The notes below the pieces were generated by a model. The model was not told where the DNA came from. It ran no database searches and saw only the letters and a list, made by a program, of their open reading frames with translations. Below are positions 27,101-39,100 of a stretch of 64,000 nt of DNA, one piece after another. A program made the translations under genes and the position numbers. Origin of the DNA: Galaxea fascicularis (taxonomy: Eukaryota; Cnidaria; Anthozoa; Scleractinia; Euphylliidae). How positions within the stretch are numbered: position 1 is the stretch's first letter; every line of letters starts with the position of its first letter. Location: the NCBI GenBank assembly GCA_948470475.1, contig OX419344.1, positions 22,865,725 to 22,929,724 on the forward strand. The letters are read 5' to 3'.

Positions 27101-30100
27101 AGTAAGTCTTGTTTCTTGGTTCTGTTACTTAATGATTATTTGAAGTTTGTGTGTTTCACCAATTCCAAGAGCTAATGTTACACAAGTATCTGCATTGAAC
27201 AATATCTAATAAAAATTACATTGAAAATAGAGAGCTGATAAAACAGTCCCTACCTGTTGCAACCTACTTTGGTTAGCTTAGACAGCTGTTTCAAAAATTA
27301 TTGAAACCACTGCTTGGGATGTATTGATAAGTCAATACATACATTACTACTTGACATGATGAAATACACCATTTGCTAATGATCAGTTCCAAGTGAATTG
27401 TGGGTAGATCCAGTCCTTTGTGGGGGCAAACAGTCAAAATTACAATTTCAAATTACGTCTTTAAATGGCTGTTTGCCCCCACAAAGGACTGGATCTACCC
27501 ACAATTCACTCAGAACTAATCATTAGCAAAATGGTGTTTTATCAGCTTTGTCTCACATGAGATACTAAAAGGCTATGTAATGACTTGTGTGAAACAGAGA
27601 CAGCAACATATTCATTTTAGTTTCCTCTCACTGGAAGACAGTTTTAGATAGAAATGACTTAATAGCAAAACCGTTTACAACACTAGAATGCCTGTAAGTA
27701 ATCTCTATGAAGGAGTCTTACACCAGACCTGTGGCTTCATCATAATAATTACTGATTTCATAATTGCATGCAAGAAGACAGCTTTTTCAGTAGACTCATA
27801 CAAAGTGTACCACTTACTTCTCAGCATTCTCCTTCAGGAAGTTATGGAGCTCCAATAGTTTTTGGCTGCCCATTTCTCGCAGGAGAGTAGTAAACTTGCT
27901 CTGCCATTCATTGCAATGGCTCAACAGAGCAAACTTCAGAGGTGAGTTGTCCAGAAGCACAAAGTCAATGTTTAACACAGTTTCTTCTTTCTGAAAGTTA
28001 TTGGCAATTTCTGTATACCTAGAAAAAGATAAACAGCGCCCCTAAAATGGTCACCGAGCTGATACAATTCACTTTTAACTATTATTTGTTGTCCATAGCA
28101 ATAGCTGAACTGAACAAGTTTCAATACAAACCTGTAAATGTCAGCATCAAAGGAGGACACCGGTGGATTTAGCCTCTGATATCTTCTGATGAATGCATCT
28201 TTCTGAATCTCCCAGATCTCACGATAGCTAAAATGTAAAGATATACATATATGTTTTATGTCACAAAAAATGTACCTCTTCCCCACTATGATCATCGTCA
28301 TCACTGTCACCGTCTTGTCACCAATGCCATTATGATCATAATCCTCACTGTCGGTGACAGTCTGTCACGTTCATTGTCTTCAGCATCGTTGCTCTTATTG
28401 TTACTGCTGGATACTATAATTTTAGTATCAATATATATATTCATATATTATATAAAACATACCTATCCCAAGTGCTGAGATATGATTGCAGATGTGAAGC
28501 ATTAGCAGACATTCCAGCTTTGATACTGGCTTGAATCTTCTTTGTCTCATCATCCCTTTCAATGATTGCATAAACAGGCTGGATTAAAAAATATAAATAA
28601 AGTATACCGGATCACTCTCTTGCTTTGAAGTTATAGAAGTGGAGTTGATTTGACTGGTACAGTATGTAATTTGAGCCAAACTGATTAAGGTTACCTCTTT
28701 AGTGGACCGTTTCTTAGTGAGAAGATCTGGAAGTCGTTGGAAAATTGACAAACAGGCTGTCAGTTGTACAGCAATGTTGTCCATCATGCTGGCAAGCTTT
28801 TTCAGTGTCGGGGAAAATTCAACCTGAAGTATTAAGATAACCAACAAATCAATAAAAACTGTTTTAAAAGATGGACTAGCTACCCAGAAGCCATAACACA
28901 GGAAAATTTTCCAAAAAAACATTAATGTTATTTATAAAAACCATAATGTGAATTACCAAATTCACATTTTTCCATTTTTGCCATTAATGGGATTTTTCGT
29001 AGTAAAACTTTTTATTCCCAATTCCCATTAATGTTTATCACTTGTTTAGATGTATTTTTATGAATTTCCATGAATGGAAATGAGCTTGACAGTTCCAGTA
29101 ATGGTTATTTAAAATCCAATAATGGTTCTATTTTAAAAACCATGAATGGCAAGGAATTGTAACCCATTCATGGAAATATATGAAGGAAAGCCAATCATGT
29201 AAAAAATATAAATCCCATGAATGGAGATTCAGTCAAAAACAACAGTAATGGTTATTTAAAATCCAATAATGGTTCTATTTTAAAAACCATGAATGGCAAG
29301 GAATTGTAACCCATTCATGGAAATATATGAAGGAAAGCCAATCATGTAAAAAATATAAATCCCATGAATGGAGATTCAGTCAAAAACAACAGTAATGGTT
29401 ATTTAAAATCCAATAATGGTTCTATTTTAAAAACCATGAATGGCAAGGAATTGTAACCCATTCATGGAAATATATGAAGGAAAGCCAATCATGTAAAATA
29501 TGTAAATCCCATGAATGGACACGGGTTTTCCACGGCAGGACGAGCAAGGACAGTGAACATGTGTGTATGGAAGTTCACTACAGTGGCAACGAACTACTTT
29601 GTGTGGCTCTGCAAATTTTCTTCGAAATTACGGCCGAAAAATCACACTTTTTTGCCCGAAATTTCTGCGATATTTCGAGTGAACAATACCCGAATTTTGG
29701 CGAAATTCGTTTGCATTCTTTTTGCACAGTACTGTACGTTCTCAGGTTCTCTTCCTCCCTGCCATTTAATCCTATTAGAGGCAACAGATGAACTGATGAA
29801 CCAGACGCAACTTCGTTCGCTTGTCAATGTAGAGTAGATCAGAGCAGTACTTCATGTATCGTGCAGTGTAACCGCTGTCCCATAGTGCATTGGGCATGCC
29901 TCTTGATATCGAGGCGAAGGCGGGAAAGTTACTTCGAGTTTGTTGTTCTTTGTGGTGGAGAAAAGGTGTTGTCTTGTCTGAAAATGGACTCCTCTAAATC
30001 GCCTGAAGACGGCTTATGCTGCGAGCTTACTAAAAGTAAGCTCAAGAAAGAATTTTCGTCTGAAGAAGTATCTTCTTAGGTCGATGAAAACTTAGACAAA

Positions 30101-33100
30101 AACATGGGAGCGAAATTCGCAGGTGAGTACTGGCCATCACGTCGGGTACAGCTGTAGTTCATTTTCAACTTTTAAGCTTATCCTCTAAGTTATTTCGGTA
30201 GAACTTAACCTCTAAGTTATTTCGGTAGAACAGCAAAGCCATTCATACTACCTTAATTACCTCCTACAACATGGTAGTTGTGAATTTCGAAATTTGCAGA
30301 TTTCGAACTAACCGATGCAAAAATACCGTGAAAATTGCCTTACTAACTGGCCTGTGGCCTATGTACATGTATTTGCATCTAAGATTTAAAAGTATTTATT
30401 AGAACATTGAATGAAACTCTTATTAATTTTAAGGTGTGTTAGTTTTATGTTTTTCTTTCCGGTAAATAAATTTTGTTGCCAAGCCAGAATACACTCTTTG
30501 GGAAAGCGAAAGTTATTTAGATTCACTGTTTTCCCGCAATTTTTAAGAACGCGCACCGCGTCAGTTTTCATATTTCACACTACAGTCCTGATAGTTTTTT
30601 GGACAGTTTTTTCGTGTGTTTATGACTGTTATATTTGAGGGTAAGTTTCTTTTCGTCGACAGAGCAAAAGATTAATGGAGAGGGGCTCATTATGCTGGCT
30701 ACGAAAGGCAGTCAAGATCAACTCATTGCTTGTGGACTAAAATTAGTAGGCGACCAACTTAAGTTAACAAAATTAGTCGAGCAACTGCAGGCACAAGACT
30801 CAGCTGTGGAGTCATCACCCCCAGTAGCATGGAAAAGCAGCAAGCCATCTGGTAGAGCAATAAGTTCAGAGCAAATGCAATAAACCATTAATAAAAACCT
30901 CATGGTATTTCAGCAAAATACGATTACTTCCTGTCAATTGTCTTATTTTGAATACCATTAATGAAAACCAGGAACCATCAATGTTATTGCTTGAAGACAC
31001 AAAGTGTAAAATAGGTAAAACCTATAATGGTATTTCTGCAAAACACAACTATTTGATATACCACAAACGGTTTTCTTGTATATACCATTCCTGAAAAAAA
31101 AAAACCCATTTATGTCATTATGTGGAATACTTAAAACCCACCCTGCTTTTTTCATGTAACACATAAATGGTTAATTTGTAGGGGTAAAACCCATAATGGT
31201 ATCTCTGCAAAACAAAATAAAGACTGTTTGATATACCACAAATGGTTTTCTTGTAAATACCATTCCTATGAAATAACCCATTAATGTTATTGTGCAAAAA
31301 ATCATTATGTGGAACACTTAAATCCCACTATGTGTTTTTAATTAAACACATCAATGGTAAATTAGTACCATTAATGTTATTTTCACAATAATGGATATAG
31401 TTCTGCTTTCACATTAATGGTTTTTTGCATGTGTTTTCACCGTTTCCCATTCAAAAACACGAGAATGTTTTTTTGGAAAATTTTCCTGTGAATTAATGGG
31501 AAGTTACAAATTTCCCATTATACATAATTTAAAATAACTTAAATGTTAAAACAGCAGAAACCATCAATGGTTAGTAGGCATTTCAGATAAATGTAACATT
31601 GCATAAAACCAGAGGTGGTAAATTAGCAATACCCATTTATGGGATTTGTAATAAACATCAAAGTCAATTTGCAAGAAAAACATTTATGTTAAGTGTTCTA
31701 CTTTTACGTTAATGTTTTTTTCAATGGGAATTAACTAAATCCCATTCAATTTTACATTAATGATTTTTTGCAATTTTTTCCTGTGTAACGACACCAAGGC
31801 TTGGCATTTTGAGCAGTCACTTACAGGAGGTTCAATGGTGACTTTTTTAACCCATGCCAAGTACTTTCCTTAGCTACCTACTAAATGATTGGTGCTTACC
31901 TTATCACCCTCTAGCACAACTTTAACTCTCAATAGAGGGTTTGGAACACTCTTGCCATCCCCATTAATGGCCCTGGACAACTCCTGCAATGACCACTTCA
32001 CATTCAGCCTGAATGCTTCTTCCACCATACGATCCATTTTCTCTGTGTAGCGCAGCCAGTGGGCTTGAACCTGAAATTTAAACAGTACACAACTAAGCAG
32101 CCACAATGCCAACACATCACTGCTGTTGTATGCATCCTTAAGTACTCCAAATTAAAGTTCAAAACTGAAAAGACTAAGATCTTTAGTCAACATCAATCAT
32201 AGAAGTGATTTCTATGATATGAGACAGAAGGGAATGTAGTAACAAGATAGATACCTGGTTATCACTTTCAATACTGACCATAATCTTTTCTATTGTATTT
32301 TATAGATAGCTGCCTAGTTTTCTTAGCCCTTATGGTTGTTATAGGCAGCTAATACCTTACTTTTAAGTTTCAAACTCTATGTACCACTTTTTGTTTTTTT
32401 CTTGGTATGAATAAATAAATGTTGTTGTTGTTGTTGATACTGGTATTTGATTGATGCCACAGCAATGGTCTTATAATACATACATCAATGATCATTCTTC
32501 ATCAAAAATTAATACCTCTTGACCATCACGCTTGAAAACCTCATAAGTCTGTTTCATGATGCCAACAATTTCCACATGAATGACCTGTAGTCTGGTCTGC
32601 ACAAGACTGCGATGGTTTTTCTGCAAACAAAAGCATTGATTTGTCTCATCTGAACTGCTACTACTACCCAACAAAGTCAAGAAAGTGAATGTTAACTCAG
32701 AAAAGCCTGTCACCTGTTCATCTTCAAATTCCAGGTTGTCATAGACTCTCTTGCCATCAATCTTGACCAGCAGCATCTCACTAATCTTCTTACAGTTGGT
32801 GGAGATGGTTAAGTTTGCATTCTTGTAGTCGTCCACAATATCTTGTACCTGCAGAAGTATGGTAAGGTTTCCTCTTCAACACATCACTTTTCCCATGCAA
32901 AATTAGTCATTTATGCCATACAAACATTGACAAATACTGTAGCACTGTATAACAGCTGTACATTATGAGCATTTGTCATTCTTGATGGCATACCAGAGTT
33001 TATAGTTTCAATGCAATACTACAGTCATGTGAAGCAAAACTAGACCATTATTTTAAGGTTTCCACTGATGCATTGGCAGTTTTAAAGTACCATAAATACA

Positions 33101-36100
33101 AGATCAAGGACACATTGGTTTCAATGTCAGGATGCAAGAGAAAATACTCGTATTCAATGGACAAACATTTTGAAAGGTTCATGTAAGATGGTACATTAGC
33201 ATGACAATGCCACTTAAAGGCATTCTGCAAGAATTAAGTGTAAATGGTACAAGAAACCCTTAAAGCTTTGTAAATCTCACCTTACTGCAGTTATTCCTAC
33301 ACTCTCCAATAAAGTAATCAGAGATCCCTTTTGATGCCCAGGTGAGCTTTGTAAGGCCAGGGTGAATTTTCTTGTCAAGTGACCTTATTCTCTCTCTAAA
33401 CAATCCACGTTCTTCGGCTGACAAAACAGCTATGATTCTGTGAAGCAAATAACACAGATACTGTGTTACAGTGACATTTTTTATTACTGAAGCTGTGATA
33501 GACATCATCTTTTAATCTATAACATATATATAACATAGCATAATTTATTTATTCACAAAGAGCTCAGGATCTATAGTTCCTTTAACAACATTGTCGCAAA
33601 AATGGAGGTTAGGTGCCCGGGACAAACAAACCCAACACTTGGCTTAAGTAGCCCCAGCCCCAGGATGTAAGACCACCCAGATGGCGGGCACTGCCCGCAA
33701 CCCAGCCACCAGCTCCCACACCCAAAAAGAACCCAGGCACCAGTCACACTGAAATGAGAATTTCAGTGGAAAACTATGGAATTTTTAGTAACAGGACCAC
33801 TAGACATACACCCAACCCCAGGGATGGGCGGGAAGGGGAAAAATCGCAAGCAAATGAACAACCCCCGACTGGATGCCACGCACAAGGACAAACTGTAATA
33901 CAAGCATGAAGCAACACAAGCATGCGCCACAAGGGAGACCGCTGGCCGCACCAGTGGAACGCTTACTGAGAGAATGCCTGGTTATCCCCAACGCCATAAC
34001 TATAGAAATGCTGAACACTAACGCCAACAAATAAGAAACGCCAAGATGCTACTAACGCTAACAACAAAAACACCACAACGCTACTAACGCCAACAAAGAA
34101 AACGCCACTTGCTCCTCGTTGTTAACTAAGTTAAATTGCATTTAACCATATAAAAATGCTCTCATGAAAATACACAATCACAGTAACAGATCATTAAAAT
34201 GAAGGGAATGTGAATCATTAAGACACAGCTGTTAAAAAATTCAGGCACTACAATTGCATTAGAAATATGTGCAAGTTCACATAGAGGCTCAGTGAGAATT
34301 GCTGTGTTGATCTAATGCCTACATGGGTGTGGAAAAACTCTCAGACCCATATAGTGTCATTAACAATGCATGTTTAGCACAAAGATGGTTGGCTCATAAT
34401 ATTCTATCTTGCAGGGGTGGAAACTCTAACAAACGTTATTTGAGCAAGAATATGTAAGTTTGAGTCCTCCCTGAAATTAAAAAGATCGTCCCTATTTTTT
34501 TCTGTGACCTTCTCATAAAAATAATAGACTTCACATTATTTTGTCTGCAATATCCCACAACTATGTCATAGATCCTAGAAAAATTCCCCGGTATTCCTAT
34601 TCCTGGCAAAATCTGAGGGTTGTATTGGACATGGATGCCTTCACTGAAAGCATAACATGCGAGGCTAGTTCATTATTCCTTGCACTTACCTGTTGTAATC
34701 TCGAACAACCAGGAGCACATTTTCTCGTAGAATACGCAAGTCTTCCTTCTTCATGTAAAGCTCAGATACATAATGAGGCGTCTCAAACATTAACTTCTCC
34801 CAATAATGGATTTCATTAAACATTTTGAGAAGAGTTCTATAAAAGAATAGTAATAGTACACGGTAAATAACGATTTAAAAGCAAATTCAATCCAAAAATG
34901 TGTCAGAGACACTAACCTGTCAAAATTTAGATCAAGTGTTCCCGATCTGTCCAGGCTGCGGCGCATCAAAGGAATTTCAAGAAGTCTAGTGGCCTCCTGG
35001 TCAACAGTAGAAGTCCATTCATTGAAAGTCTTCCTCACAAACTCATCAAGGGCCTGCAAATCAAAACCCAAAGAATCTAAAGTGGTAGAAATACTTACAA
35101 CCCTTCTACAACAGTTTTCCAAAAAAGTACATTTTAGGTAATTCTAATCTTTGACTCTTACCATGTAACTTAACTATTAAACAGTACGATTTTTAACTTT
35201 TTCTTTTAATCACTAATTTCACAGAAACTCAAGAAGTTTTAGCTTTGACACAGTGAGGCAAACTCCAGGGAGATACTGATATCAAAGAGCTTCTGAATAC
35301 TATTTCCATGACGTAGTTTTCATTACACTATGGATGCTACCTGTAATTCTTTGAAGGAACCTCTTACAGAGTAGGTAAGCTCTTTAAAATGGCAGTCATT
35401 GAACATTTCATTTCCATACACTTCACTTCCATTTTTCTTCTCAATAATTCGGCAAAACAAAATTGGGATATATGTGACTGAGAGATACAAAATTATGTAA
35501 TTATTACTCATTATCACCCCCCTCTAAACTACCTGAGCCAACTGTTGATACTGTGACCTGATTTCCTCACCAGTCCCAATAAGAGGCAGAAAGAAAGCTT
35601 TGTTTAAGACCTGTATAAACAAAAAATAACCATCTCCTGTTAGTGACATGCAATAGAAACACCTATTTTCACTTAGAGTCAGTAAGGATTCTTCTTTGGT
35701 GAGGTGGGGTTTGATCATTTAGAGACTGTTGTGCGTGGAAGCATTACACTTGTAATTGAGAATAATATCATGAACTCACACAATATTATTGAGATGACCA
35801 CACTTAACTTACAAGTTCAAGTGACTAGCTTAAGGAGGGTTTTTCAGGGTTCTCAATAGAAGGCGGCACCTGGTGGTTGATCGCTGCTTACTTTGGGATT
35901 TATAACCGTTTACTTTGTGTTCAAGTTGCCTTTCTTTTCTTTGCTTTGTTTCTTCTGGCTTTGCTGAAGAGCCTTCCACTTTATCAGTGATTACCTACTA
36001 CTTAAAAATCTATTGAGAACCCTGGTTTTTACCAAAATAAGAACACTGAGGTGTTTCCCTGTAATTTTTGCACTACAAGACCGTCAAGACCATATTATAC

Positions 36101-39100
36101 AGGTCCTGAAGACTACACACTGGTTGTCAACCAGGGCCAAGTTGCCCGAAGCATAGTTAGAGCTAACCTGGCAGGTTAAATATCATGACAATCTATAGGT
36201 TTTAACTTAACCAATGGTTATCAAACCATGCTTCCAGCAACTCAGTCTGGAGAACAAGAGAACTTCAAGATTTTGTTATAATGGCTTTTAAAACAATAAA
36301 TGAGTTGTCATCCAGAATAAAGAGGAAATTAATGCCCTATTGCCCAGCCAGGGCTAGCATATTTCTTGTTTGATAGTGTGTGGTCTGTACATGTTAGTAC
36401 ACCAAAGGGCAAGTGATTGGATTGGATTTAAATTGATTTGATTTTATTTACTGCAGAATTACATTCTTACATTCATTGGCCTGTCTATTCGCCTCTTCAG
36501 CATCCTAGCCCAAGCAGCAGACCCTGCATAATGTGGGTACATGGGAGGCAAGTCCACAGTTTTAGTGTTAAACTCTTTCTTCACCAGGTTTAGCTCTTCA
36601 TTGAAGAGCTGGTACACCTCTACCGTTTTCTTGTCGATTGTTCGCCTGATAGCCTGGAATGAAAATGGTAAATTACATGACTTTTGTCTGACTTCTCTAT
36701 TGTAATTTTATTATTGTCGTCCATGAGTAAGGGTGTTAAAATTTACTGCAATATTTAACTAAAAACAAGTAACATTAAGTAAGCTCCGAGATCTCCGTAA
36801 GCCCCGGCGACCGGCGAAAATCGCCGGCTAGTAGTCCTGGGCGCGCCGGCTACTCAGATCCAAATAAAAAAATAATAAATACTTTGTTTTACATCCAACG
36901 GCAACTTTTCCATTTGCGACACCTACTTTCCCTTGGGTAAATACATTCGGAAATAAATAAAGTTTTCCTCAAAGAGCCAAGTGAACTATTGTTTTTGACT
37001 GGATAAACTTTAAAGTTTCGTCAAGAATTTCGCCACGCTTGAATCGATTGAACATTAAGCAAATGAAACAGGCTCAGATTGCGAGGCAGCGGTTACCGAC
37101 GAAAAACACTCCATATAAGACAACATACTCTGTATTCCAACATGTGCAAAATGACGGAAAAGCGGCACTTCTCCTAGCTTTTCCCTCCTCCCATCCATCC
37201 CCCCCCCCCCATGCGCCAGAAGTGCATGGAAGGCACTTGCGTGCCTTAATAAATTCCTCTGCCGGCTAGTCCATTTTATTCTCCTTCTACTCCAAAATTT
37301 AGGGAGAACTCTGAAGCTTAATACTGTACAACAGAAATGCTATACTAACAGCTTATTTAAGCATAGCATTTCTGCTCTATGATATTGATGCAGCATCCCC
37401 CATATTCTCCAATGTTTCCCATAAACCTGTACTTTTGGGCATTGTGATCCTTGGTAGAACAAACTCCAGAACAGACAGTGATGAACTAGCCAGACTCTTA
37501 AAAGAGCACTTCTGAGCATACCCTACAGACCCTGTATTATAGACTGGAGATGAAGATTGTCTCTCCAAATACCTCTCTTGATGACAAGTGCTGGAAGATA
37601 TCCAGGATTTCCACTCCTTCTTGGACAGTTGTTATCGTTTCAAATGCAGAGGAAATCAAATTCTGAACCATTACTTCCAGATCCTTTACACCAGCACGGA
37701 ACCTTAAAAAAAAGAGACAAGTATATTATAATATCAAGACTGACACCAAAATGTGACAAGAAACCAATTTGGTACTTATGAGGTTTATAAAGAGTAGGCA
37801 CAAATAAGCTCTCCTACCTGTTATAATCATCATGCCATGTTGTTGCCTGGAAATAAAAGGAGGCTTTTTTAGGAAAACAATTTACCTTCCAAACTCATAA
37901 GAAGTGTTCTTTAATGCGGTGCTAAAAAGTACATTTTTGTGGTGGTAGAGGAGAAGACAATGGCCATGTCTGAGTGTTTCATTCAGAGAATGTTCACCTC
38001 TAGACAGCTAAAATACAGTATAAAAGAAGGCCTTTGTGTCTTCAAGATCCCAAAGTAACTGAGTGTCTGTTTATTAAGAACTGGTGTCTCCAACTGGGTT
38101 ACACCCATGTTAGACATACTTTTTAAAAGGTAAGGAAAAAGAGTACAGGGATCAAAATTGCGACCAGTACAGTCGCATTTGCAACCAAATTTTTGCCATT
38201 TGCAACTAAAACATTTGGAGGAGTTGCAAATTTGCAACTAGTTTTCACCTTCACTATTACAAAGTAAAAGGGCTAGCAGTGTTCGCTCGAAGCCAAGCAC
38301 AAGTAATCTGTCCCTGCAAATTCTACGGGTGCCCACCCCGCAGATTACTTGCACAAATGAGCAAGACCACTGGCAGCATTAATTTTTAGCTTGAGTTTAA
38401 CCTCACCTGAATTGCATTTAGCCACATGAAAATACCTATACTCTAATGATGTCACTGCCATAGATGCATTTCACCCCTTTAATCCCTACAACTAATTAAT
38501 TAGTGGTCACTAAACAACCCCATGAAATGTTGTGTTTATTTTAATAATTAAAATTACCTTAACATCTAAAATGGTTTTCTTTACATCCTTGAGGATTTGC
38601 AGATTCTTTTCAAATGTGGCTTCAATCTCTAGCAGACTTCTGACCACCTCTGGGCCTCTTACACCTTGAAAGCATGGTAAGGGTCTCTTCTCTCCATCAT
38701 ACATTCTGGCAAAATGGATTTGTCCTTCACAAACCTGATACCAAAATTCAATTTTGTGAGTATGTGCTAAGCAAACAGGTACTTGGTACTGCCTAAAGGG
38801 GGTGACACGCAAGGCAATTTTATACGCCAATGGCCGCCATCAACGAAAATCGGCTAGTGTACCTGGTGCAGCGATTGCGATTTTCACCGATTACCACGCT
38901 GATATCGGGCATGTGTCTGTGCCTGCGATTTTGTAGACTCATCACTGCAAATCGCCAGATGAGTCAACCAATCAGGTTGGGCAACTTTTATCACATGACT
39001 TTTCAAAATGGCAGACAGCAATTATGATTGGAGCCTGGGAACAAAATTGAGGGACAAATCGCCACGATTGGTGTAGAAAATCGCCAAGTGTGCCCACATC

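Larger units (their letters stand above)
25842..28823 (-). other. DNAH2: DNAH2 exons 19-24: distal tail (residues 957-1258)
   Basis: Exons: 28695-28823, 28463-28578, 28132-28227, 27818-28018, 26921-27077, 25842-26048. The segment contains [17 protein letters not shown] followed by LNPPVSSF, a strongly conserved DNAH2 block, and [14 protein letters not shown]. It is helical and charged, as expected of the helical bundles in the dynein stem. Intron 18, upstream of exon 19, is about 3.1 kb because it carries the CACTA-like element. Confidence 0.9.
28897..31785. mobile_element. CACTA-like DNA transposon, non-autonomous, in DNAH2 intron 18
   Basis: The 2889-bp insertion begins CACAGGAAAATTTTCC and ends with the inverted counterpart (..TTTTTTCCTGTG). 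About 31 terminal bases are inverted with few mismatches, and TAA flanks both ends (28894-28896 and 31786-31788). Both arms (about 28897-29520 and 30884-31785) carry roughly 25 copies of an 8-bp palindrome-like motif, CATTAATG or one mismatch from it. CAC termini, a 3-bp target duplication and dense subterminal repeats in both orientations are features of the CACTA/EnSpm (CMC) superfamily. No transposase is visible. The centre (about 29520-30880) is unlike the arms and holds a two-exon reading frame. Confidence 0.75.
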
